From Planctomycetales bacterium (GTDB lineage Bacteria > Planctomycetota > Planctomycetia > Pirellulales > Thermoguttaceae): 10,530 bases of DNA. Positions 5,600 to 10,530 of this stretch are shown piece after piece. The position numbers and the translations under genes are program-made. Every line of letters begins with the position of its first letter. The stretch's first letter is position 1. The notes under the pieces are model-generated. The model saw only the letters and a list, made by a program, of their open reading frames with translations, was not told where the DNA came from and ran no database searches. Location: positions 1-10,530 of the forward strand of contig SKJM01000670.1 in assembly GCA_007122045.1 (NCBI GenBank), in the 5' to 3' direction.

Positions 5600-6223
5600 T
5601 CACTCGTCGCCCTGTTCCTCCGGTTGGGCGACAGGTTCGACATCGGGCTCGACATCGGGCTCGGGCTCGAAGGTGGGCCGGGCGGCCTTGCGCGGCTGCC
5701 GGTCGTGCTGGCCGACGAATTCGAGGATCGCCCGCCGGCCCGCGTCGCCCAACCGGGGCTTGGCCAGGCGGAGGATGCGGGTGTACCCGCCGTTGCGGTC
5801 GGTGAACCGCGGCGCGACTTCTTCGAACAGGACCGCCACCGCCTCCTTGTCGCCGAGGAGGCGGATGAGGCGTCGTCGGGCGGCGACGGCCGGGGCCATC
5901 GTCTGGTTCCACTCCTGCCACTGTTCGCTTTGGCGCCATTCCCGCCATTTCTCGCTCTGCCGCTCGGCATTCGGTTCGAGCCTTTCGGCGGCTTCCTGGT
6001 GGGGGATGGCCCGGCAGGCGATCGACACGCACTTCTCGACCAAGGGGCGGACCTCCTTGGCCTTGGGCAGCGTGGTGATAATGCGGCCTTTGACCTTCGG
6101 CGCGTTGGGTTCGCCCTCGGCGTCGCGCTCGGTCAGGATGAGCGCGCTGGCCAGGTTCCGGAGCAGGGCTCGCTGATGGTTCGGATTCCGGCCGAGTTTT
6201 CGGCCTCGTTTGCGGTGTCGCAT
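5600..6223 (-). CDS. rplQ: 50S ribosomal protein L17 (bL17), with insertions
   Basis: L17 of the large subunit, near the exit tunnel. The protein is 207 residues against about 120-130 in E. coli and most bacteria. Family signatures are present: MRHRKRGRKLGRN at the start, TTLPKAKEVRPLVE (50-63), LFEEVAPRFTDRNGGYTRILRL (132-153) and AILEFV near the end of the core. Three additions explain the length: ERDAEGEPNAPKVKG (32-46) before the TTLPKAKE helix, about 40 residues at roughly 75-117 containing a duplicated 9-residue motif, and a Pro/Glu/Asp-rich tail from about 174. These look lineage-specific and leave the core intact. It follows rpoA by 46 bases, the usual order. No good Shine-Dalgarno sequence precedes the ATG at 6221-6223, so coupling to rpoA or another initiation mode may apply. 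Confidence 0.97.
   Translation of the reverse strand: MRHRKRGRKLGRNPNHQRALLRNLASALILTERDAEGEPNAPKVKGRIITTLPKAKEVRPLVEKCVSIACRAIPHQEAAERLEPNAERQSEKWREWRQSEQWQEWNQTMAPAVAARRRLIRLLGDKEAVAVLFEEVAPRFTDRNGGYTRILRLAKPRLGDAGRRAILEFVGQHDRQPRKAARPTFEPEPDVEPDVEPVAQPEEQGDE
5639..5662 (-). repeat. Two 12-bp tandem units in the rplQ tail
   Basis: GACATCGGGCTC occurs twice head to tail (5639-5650, 5651-5662). On the coding strand it encodes the EPDV-type units of the acidic tail of L17. The identical DNA suggests a recent slippage expansion. Confidence 0.8.
5909..5962 (-). repeat. 27-bp coding tandem duplication within rplQ
   Basis: Residues 88-96 (RQSEKWREW) and 97-105 (RQSEQWQEW) are adjacent copies. 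The two 27-base units match at 20 positions. Four of the seven differences are synonymous third-base changes and the others give K/Q and R/Q exchanges, which points to an old duplication kept at protein level. Confidence 0.85.
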
Positions 6224-6269
6224 GGCAGTGTTTCGGTAGGGAAAGGCAAGGGCGGCCCCGGGGGGCGTA

Positions 6270-7268
6270 CTACAGCGGGGTTGCGGGCGCGGCGGGCACC
6301 CGCATGCCCAGCCGCAGCCCCATGTCGGCCAGTTTCTCGCGGACCTCGGTCAGCGTCGTGTCGCCGAAGTTGCGGAACTCGAGCAATTCATCCTCGTTGC
6401 GGGTCACCAGGTCGCGAACGGTTTGGATGCCCTCCGATTCGAGGCAGTTCGCCGCCCGGACCGAAAGGTCCAGTTCCGACAGGTTCATCGACAGCTTGGC
6501 CTCGACGGCCAGGTCCAGCCCGGCGGCGCCCGGCGCCCGTGCCTCACTGTGGACCATGGGCCCCAGTTGGGTGTATTGGATGAACGGGTTAAGGTGTTTG
6601 CGCAGGATTTTTGCGGCCTCGACCATGGCCATCTCCGGCGAGAGGGAACCGTCGGTCCAGATTTCCAGGGTCAACTTGTCGTAGTTGGTCTTCTGGCCCA
6701 CCCGGGTCTCTTCCACGTCGTATCGGACGCGCATGACGGGGCTGAAGGCGGCATCGATGGGGATGATGCCGATCTCCTGGGCCTGAGGCGTGTGCTCGCC
6801 GGCCGGCACGTACCCCCGCCCGTTCTCCACGACCATCTCCAGTTGAAAGGGCACGTCTTCGGTGAGGGTGGCGATGACGTGGTCCTGGTTGATCACCTGG
6901 ACCTGGTCGTCGGTGAGGACGTCGGCGCCCTTGATCACGCCGCGCTCGTCTTTGTCGATGCGGATGACGCGCGTCTGCTCGCTGTAATTCTTCACGATGA
7001 GCGACTTGACGTTGAGCACGATGTCGGTCACGTCCTCGACCACGCCGGGGATGGTGGTGAACTCGTGCTGGGCCCCGTGGAGTTTCAATTGGGTTACGGC
7101 GGAGCCTTCGAGACTGCTCAGCAGGATCCGGCGAAGGCTGTTGCCGATGGTCACGCCGAACCCCCGCTCGAAGGGTTCGGCGGTGAACTTGCCGTGGGTG
7201 GGGGTTAGGGATTCGCGTTCAACAATGACTTGGCTGGGCAGTTCGAGTCCGCGCCATCGAATACGCAT
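6270..7268 (-). CDS. rpoA: DNA-directed RNA polymerase subunit alpha
   Basis: Alpha subunit, 332 residues, normal length. The N-terminal domain (about 1-240) dimerises and nucleates assembly of beta and beta'. It shows [28 protein letters not shown] (28-55), the dimer-interface and assembly signature, and GRGYVPAGE (150-158). A linker (about 242-258) leads to the C-terminal domain (about 260-325): [16 protein letters not shown] and [25 protein letters not shown], the two helix-hairpin-helix motifs that bind UP elements and activators. The DNA-contacting residues matching E. coli R265, N268, C269, G296 and E302 are R271, N274, C275, G302 and E308, while K298 is replaced by Thr. The ATG at 7266-7268 has a GGAGG site at good spacing. 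It lies 60 bases behind rpsD and 46 before rplQ, in the classical alpha operon order. Confidence 0.99.
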   Translation of the reverse strand: MRIRWRGLELPSQVIVERESLTPTHGKFTAEPFERGFGVTIGNSLRRILLSSLEGSAVTQLKLHGAQHEFTTIPGVVEDVTDIVLNVKSLIVKNYSEQTRVIRIDKDERGVIKGADVLTDDQVQVINQDHVIATLTEDVPFQLEMVVENGRGYVPAGEHTPQAQEIGIIPIDAAFSPVMRVRYDVEETRVGQKTNYDKLTLEIWTDGSLSPEMAMVEAAKILRKHLNPFIQYTQLGPMVHSEARAPGAAGLDLAVEAKLSMNLSELDLSVRAANCLESEGIQTVRDLVTRNEDELLEFRNFGDTTLTEVREKLADMGLRLGMRVPAAPATPL

Positions 7269-7328
7269 AGGAGCCCTCCGGTGGGGAAATGTACGACGAT
7301 AATGGAAACCAGGGCCAGGTGATGCCCG

Positions 7329-7955
7329 CTACTTGGAGCAAAGCTCGACAATCAACTGGGTTTGGACGGGGATGGAAACGTCCGCCGCCTCCGGCAGACG
7401 GACCACGTGCCCTTCGGGCGATTCACCGGCGACCAGGGAAAGGAAGTCGGGCACCTCGCGACCCGGCTCCGCCAGGTTGTTTTGAACTTGTTGGAGGCTC
7501 TTGGGACGATGCTTCACGCGGACCACGTCGCCGGGGCGGGTCAAGTAGCTGGGAATGTCGACCCGGCGGCCGTTCACCGTCACGTGGCCGTGGCCGACCA
7601 ACTGCCGGGCCTGGGCCCGGGAGAGCCCGAACCCCAGCCGGCAGACGATGTTGTCCAGCCGCCGTTCCAGCAGGCCCATCAGGGCCTCGCCGGTATCGCC
7701 GCGCGCCCGCTGGGCCATCTGGAAATACTTGCGGAACTGCCGCTCGAGCACCCCGTAGTAATTCTTGACTTTCTGTTTCTCGCGGAGGTGGATGCCATAG
7801 TCCGTCGGCTTGCTCCGGCGACTCGACTGCATGCCGGGCGGCGACTCCCGTCGCTCGAACCCGCACTTGGGCGTATCGCAGCGCGTGCCCTTTAAGAACA
7901 ACTTCATGCCTTCGCGGCGGCATATTCGGCAAACAGGTCCGGTTCTACGAGCCAT
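7329..7955 (-). CDS. rpsD: 30S ribosomal protein S4 (uS4)
   Basis: S4, 208 residues, a primary 16S rRNA binding and assembly protein at the mRNA entry, and in some bacteria the translational repressor of its own operon. The N-terminus MARRTGPVCRICRREG carries a zinc-binding set: Cys9, Cys12, Cys26 and Cys31 (C-X2-C-X13-C-X4-C), the zinc form of S4. YGIHLREKQKVKNYYGVLERQFRKYF (53-78) is the family core, and the S4 RNA-binding domain spans about 98-160 (ERRLDNIVCRLGF, ARQLVGHGHVTVNGRRVDIPSYL). The ATG at 7953-7955 is preceded by GGGAG, which overlaps the region just after the rpsK stop. Only 18 bases separate the two genes, so translation is probably linked. Confidence 0.99.
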   Translation of the reverse strand: MARRTGPVCRICRREGMKLFLKGTRCDTPKCGFERRESPPGMQSSRRSKPTDYGIHLREKQKVKNYYGVLERQFRKYFQMAQRARGDTGEALMGLLERRLDNIVCRLGFGLSRAQARQLVGHGHVTVNGRRVDIPSYLTRPGDVVRVKHRPKSLQQVQNNLAEPGREVPDFLSLVAGESPEGHVVRLPEAADVSIPVQTQLIVELCSK

Positions 7956-7973
7956 GATCTGGTATTCTCCCGA

Positions 7974-8357
7974 TTACACGCGGCGGCGTTTCTTGGGCCG
8001 GCAGCCGTTATGCGGCAGCGGGGTGACGTCCTCGATGGACTTGATTTTCAAGCCGGCGGCCTGCAGCGCGGTGATCGCGCTTTCGCGCCCGCTCCCCGGC
8101 CCCTTGACCTTCACGTCGACCTCCTTCATGCCGAACTTCACGGCCTTCTCCGCCGCCTGCTGCGCCGCCAACTGCCCGGCAAAGGGGGTGCTCTTCCGGC
8201 TCCCCTTGAAGCCGCTCGTCCCGGCACTGGACCAGCACAAGGCGGACCCCTTGGTGTCGGTTATGGTGATCATGGTGTTGTTGAAGGTGGCCTTCACGTG
8301 GGCCACGCCCACGGCCACACTGCGGCGCGCCTTTCGGCGCTTGGTCTGCTTCGCCAC
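7974..8357 (-). CDS. rpsK: 30S ribosomal protein S11 (uS11)
   Basis: S11, 127 residues, a platform protein of the small subunit contacting 16S rRNA and the E-site region. The sequence [27 protein letters not shown], the [24 protein letters not shown] helix and the invariant C-terminal [43 protein letters not shown] leave no doubt. The open frame extends far upstream, but that part overlaps rpsM and is a shadow. The only fitting start is the GTG at 8355-8357, giving VAKQTKRRK at the N-terminus, with AGGAG ten bases upstream. It is 86 bases behind rpsM and 18 before rpsD. Confidence 0.98.
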   Translation of the reverse strand: MAKQTKRRKARRSVAVGVAHVKATFNNTMITITDTKGSALCWSSAGTSGFKGSRKSTPFAGQLAAQQAAEKAVKFGMKEVDVKVKGPGSGRESAITALQAAGLKIKSIEDVTPLPHNGCRPKKRRRV

Positions 8358-8443
8358 GAACGGTTTACTCCTGAGATGGTTCTGGATGTTTCCCTTGCCG
8401 GCCGCACGAGCGGCCGAAACGGATCTGGCCCCGCGGCGCCGGC

Positions 8444-8827
8444 TTATCGCATGTCCTTCACGCCCTTCTTGCCCGCCACCGTCTTCTTGGGCCCTTTGCG
8501 CGTGCGGGCGTTGGTGCGCGTCCGCTGACCCCGGACCGGCAAACCCCGCCGATGCCGCAAGCCCCGGTAGCATCCGATGTCGCGCAGGCGGGCGATGTTC
8601 TGCGCCATCTGCCGGCGCAACTGCCCCTCGACCGTGTAATCCTTGTCGAGCAAGGCGGCGAGCCGGGCGAGTTCGTCCTCCTTCAAGTCCCGCGCACGCA
8701 CGTGCGGCTGGATGCCCGCCTTGAAACACAGCTCCCGCGCCGTGCGCGGCCCCACCCCGTAGAGGTACGTGAGCGAGACGCACGTCGGACGATCGTTCGG
8801 AATGTCGACACCTAGTAAACGCGGCAT
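8444..8827 (-). CDS. rpsM: 30S ribosomal protein S13 (uS13)
   Basis: S13, 127 residues, in the head of the small subunit, contacting the P-site tRNA and bridging to the large subunit. It begins [14 protein letters not shown], has the helix-two-turn-helix region [20 protein letters not shown] (20-39), and ends with the basic tail: [33 protein letters not shown]. The ATG at 8825-8827 has AGGAG nine bases upstream. It is 42 bases behind rpmJ and forms one transcription unit with the following genes. Confidence 0.99.
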   Translation of the reverse strand: MPRLLGVDIPNDRPTCVSLTYLYGVGPRTARELCFKAGIQPHVRARDLKEDELARLAALLDKDYTVEGQLRRQMAQNIARLRDIGCYRGLRHRRGLPVRGQRTRTNARTRKGPKKTVAGKKGVKDMR

Positions 8828-8869
8828 ACTACGGTACTCCTGGTGGCTCGATTGCGGGCGGCACGGACC

Positions 8870-8983
8870 TCACCCCTGGCGCTGCTTGTGGCGGGGGTTG
8901 GTGCACACGACGAACACCACGCCGCGGCGCCGCACGACCTTGCAGTTCTCACAAATGCGTTTTACGCTGGCTTGGACCTTCAT
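8870..8983 (-). CDS. rpmJ: 50S ribosomal protein L36 (bL36)
   Basis: A 37-residue L36 on the large subunit: [21 protein letters not shown], then [12 protein letters not shown]. Cys11, Cys14, Cys27 and His32 form the zinc ribbon, so this is the zinc-containing form rather than the cysteine-free paralogue made under zinc limitation. The frame continues upstream to a TTG at 9086-9088, but that extension has no L36 similarity, so the ATG at 8981-8983 is chosen. The ribosome site is weak (GGGTG). It is the first gene after the gap that separates map from the rest and probably the first gene of the block driven by the promoter at 9032-9061. Confidence 0.97.
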   Translation of the reverse strand: MKVQASVKRICENCKVVRRRGVVFVVCTNPRHKQRQG

Positions 8984-9031
8984 CGCACACCCGTACAGTT
9001 CTTTCCTGGCATTTCTAGGACAAAGCGCTTC

Positions 9032-9061
9032 AGTATACGCTCTGGCGGTACCCGTCCACAA
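9032..9061 (-). promoter_or_regulatory. Candidate promoter of the rpmJ-rpsM-rpsK-rpsD-rpoA-rplQ block
   Basis: On the minus strand there is TTGTGG (9056-9061), 18 bases, then TATACT (9032-9037), a -10 with five of six consensus bases but a -35 with only three. Initiation would be near 9025, about 42 bases before the rpmJ ATG. Read-through from adk-map is also possible. Confidence 0.4.
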
Positions 9062-9120
9062 GCCCCCCCGGGCGCAGAAATCCGCCAAGTTCGGTTTTTG
9101 GCCGAATTTGCCAATTTCGG

Positions 9121-9225
9121 GTGGTGTTTGTCACCTAATTGCGGCTGTTGGGGCGGCCGGTTTGTGGGGTTTGCGATGCGGGGTTCGTTGTTGGGAGTTT
9201 CGGTTGGGCGCGACCACCGGTCGCG
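9121..9225 (-). terminator. Possible Rho-dependent terminator region behind map
   Basis: Bases 9121-9210 contain 41 G and 13 C on the plus strand, so the transcript from map would be strongly C-rich and G-poor, the composition of Rho loading sites. Just before it in transcription order is a perfect 7-bp hairpin, CGCGACC (9209-9215) / GGTCGCG (9219-9225), with a 3-base loop. Part of the hairpin, CCACCGGTCG (9214-9223), recurs as a direct repeat at 9236-9245. No U-tract is present, so an intrinsic terminator is unlikely. Confidence 0.35.
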
Positions 9226-9259
9226 GCTTTGTTGGCCACCGGTCGTGGGGTTATGGGAG

Positions 9260-10060
9260 TCAGGACCATGTTTCGCCCTGGGGGCCGGCAGTCAAAATAT
9301 ACGGGCCCTCGGCGGTCACGGCCACCGTGTGTTCAAAATGGGCGCTCGGCTTGCCGTCGCGCGTCACTTGGGTCCACCGGTCGGCCAGTTGGCGCACCGT
9401 CTTGCGGCCCATGTTCACCATCGGCTCGATGGCGATCACCAGGCCGGGCATCAGGCGAAAATCGGCCGTCCGGCGAATTCTCCGCCCAGTAAAGTTGGGT
9501 ACCTGAGGGTCCTCGTGCATGTCGCGGCCGATCCCGTGTCCGACAAACGCCTCGACCATCGAAAACCCGTGGCGGCGGACGAACCGTTCCATCTGGCCGG
9601 CCACTTCGCTCCACCACCGGCACCGCTCCATTTCGTCGATGGCCAACTGGAGCACGTCGCGGGACACGTCGAGCAACCGGCCGACTTCGGGGCGGACCGC
9701 TCCGCAGGCGTATGTGGCCGCCGCATCGCCGCACCACCCGTCCAGCTTGCAGCCCGTGTCGATGCTGACAATATCGCCTTCGGCCAACTTCCGGGGACCC
9801 GGAATGCCGTGGACCACCTCTTCGTTGACCGAAATGCAGGTGACGGCGGGAAACGGCGGCCCCCCTTCCTGCGAGTTCGGCACATGCTTGAACAGGGGGA
9901 CCACGCCGTGCTCGGCAAAAAAACGCTCCAACGCCCCATCGATCTCGCCGGTCGTCACGCCGGGACGCACCATGGCGCCGGCGATCTGATGGGCTTCCCA
10001 CACCAACAGACCCGCCTTTCGCATCAGGCCGATTTCGCGCGGCGACCGCAGAATCTCCAC
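9260..10060 (-). CDS. map: Methionine aminopeptidase, type I
   Basis: Removes the initiator methionine from new proteins in the cytosol; a dinuclear metal enzyme of the pita-bread fold. From the GTG at 10058-10060 the protein has 266 residues. The five metal ligands are present: Asp101 (SIDTG), Asp112 (GDAAATY), His175 ([12 protein letters not shown]), Glu212 (IEPM) and Glu243 (FEHTVAV). His84 in VVHGIPGPR is the conserved substrate-site His. There is no N-terminal zinc-finger extension. The GTG is preferred because AGGAG lies eight bases upstream. A TTG at 10061-10063 is five bases from the same site, and a TTG at 10076-10078 would add six residues but lies upstream of it. It sits 40 bases behind adk, the usual order; infA does not follow. 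Confidence 0.96.
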   Translation of the reverse strand: MEILRSPREIGLMRKAGLLVWEAHQIAGAMVRPGVTTGEIDGALERFFAEHGVVPLFKHVPNSQEGGPPFPAVTCISVNEEVVHGIPGPRKLAEGDIVSIDTGCKLDGWCGDAAATYACGAVRPEVGRLLDVSRDVLQLAIDEMERCRWWSEVAGQMERFVRRHGFSMVEAFVGHGIGRDMHEDPQVPNFTGRRIRRTADFRLMPGLVIAIEPMVNMGRKTVRQLADRWTQVTRDGKPSAHFEHTVAVTAEGPYILTAGPQGETWS

Positions 10061-10100
10061 CAAATGGGCTCCTGGCAACTAGGCCGTTCACGGGGTCGGG

Positions 10101-10530
10101 CTAGTGCGCATAACCGTCCAGGACGGCCTCCGCCCGCTGGAATATCTCCTCGATGCTGCCCACGCCGTCGATGGTCTTCAGCAGTCCCTGCTTCCGGTAA
10201 TACTCCAACAGCGGCTCAGTCTGCTCGCGATAGGCGAGGAGGCGCTGGCGGATGACCTCGGGTTGATCGTCGGCTCGGCCCCGCCCGGCCAGGCGCCGGA
10301 ACAACTCGTCCTCGGGCACTTGCAACTCCAGCACACAGTCCAGCAAGGTCCCCTTTTCCGTGAGCATGCGGTCGAGCGCTTCGGCCTGCGCGATGGTGCG
10401 CGGCACCCCGTCGAGGAGGTAGCCGTTGCGGCAGTCGGGCTGCTCCAGCCGTTCGGCGATGATGGCCACGATGATGTCGTCGGGCACGAGTTCGCCGGCG
10501 GCCATGTATTTTTCGGCCTCGACGCCGACC
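10101..10530 (-). CDS. adk: Adenylate kinase, partial (start outside window)
   Basis: The C-terminal 142 residues of adenylate kinase, which interconverts ATP + AMP and 2 ADP. The 5' part with the P-loop lies beyond the right edge; the visible part starts in the AMP-binding region, EAEKYMAAGELVPDDIIV. The AMP-site motif is LLDGVPRTIAQAEALD, where most family members have DGFPRT, so Phe is replaced by Val. The LID is the short form: RLAGRGRADDQPEVIRQRL with no zinc or long insertion and no cysteines. The end is YYRKQGLLKTIDGVGSIEEIF. The ATG at 10503-10505 is internal, not the start. The gene is upstream of map with a 40-base gap, as in many spc/alpha operons. Confidence 0.96.
   Translation of the reverse strand, partial: VGVEAEKYMAAGELVPDDIIVAIIAERLEQPDCRNGYLLDGVPRTIAQAEALDRMLTEKGTLLDCVLELQVPEDELFRRLAGRGRADDQPEVIRQRLLAYREQTEPLLEYYRKQGLLKTIDGVGSIEEIFQRAEAVLDGYAH

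Noticed and set aside
5554..5970. N-terminal extension of the metallopeptidase-like protein by 139 residues
   Set aside because: The extension overlaps rplQ in another frame and is low-complexity Ser/Arg/Pro, typical of an off-frame reading; the ATG at 5551-5553 fits the gap after rplQ.
8843..10255. A 470-codon plus-strand open frame opposite map and rpmJ
   Set aside because: It runs antisense through map and across the rpmJ gap, has no recognisable domain, and is explained by GC-rich codon bias of the opposite strand.
1..10530. tRNA, rRNA or CRISPR array
   Set aside because: No cloverleaf, rRNA segment or regularly spaced repeat series was seen on either strand.

Overview
The window looks like a planctomycete chromosome segment, GC-rich and probably from the Pirellulales or a relative. 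Four things point that way: a DUF1559 protein with a prepilin-type leader, a small carboxypeptidase-regulatory-like lipoprotein next to it, a PEP-CTERM protein with a DNRLRE-like domain, and an L17 ribosomal protein carrying large internal insertions. The assignment comes from gene content and remembered family features; no database search was possible. Every complete gene is on the minus strand, so transcription runs from high to low coordinates. Only a 22-codon gene fragment at the left edge reads on the plus strand.

Right part (about 5600-10530): the classical end of the ribosomal-protein/alpha operon, in the order adk (cut by the window edge), map, rpmJ (L36), rpsM (S13), rpsK (S11), rpsD (S4), rpoA and rplQ (L17). 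The infA gene, often found between map and rpmJ, is absent. In its place is a 276-base gap holding a C-rich, G-poor stretch on the transcribed strand (possible Rho-dependent terminator), a perfect hairpin and a sigma70-like promoter for the rpmJ-rplQ block. These genes make small-subunit head and platform proteins, L36, L17 and the RNA polymerase alpha subunit. Map and Adk supply nascent-protein methionine removal and adenylate balance.

Middle part (about 3580-5560): a conserved-looking HELWH putative zinc metallopeptidase directly behind rplQ, then a fumarylacetoacetate-hydrolase-family enzyme with its own promoter.

Left part (1-3581): accessory surface functions. A secreted PEP-CTERM/DNRLRE protein has a very good TTGACA-17-TATCTT promoter and a leader of about 160 nt containing hairpins. 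It is followed by a nested inverted-repeat element (1746-2082), a DUF1559 pseudopilin-like protein and a small lipoprotein. At the extreme left is a perfect inverted repeat with arms of at least 70 bp (1-70 and 176-245). The left arm reads on the plus strand as the last 21 codons plus stop of the same lipoprotein, so a second, convergent copy probably lies just outside the window. Related hairpin repeats sit downstream of the DUF1559 stop and of the plus-strand lipoprotein copy.

No tRNA, rRNA, CRISPR array, transposase or phage gene is visible. Nothing amounts to a demonstrated new system. The best leads are the inverted gene duplication, the nested inverted-repeat element, the duplicated motif inside L17 and the metallopeptidase-like gene attached to the ribosomal operon.
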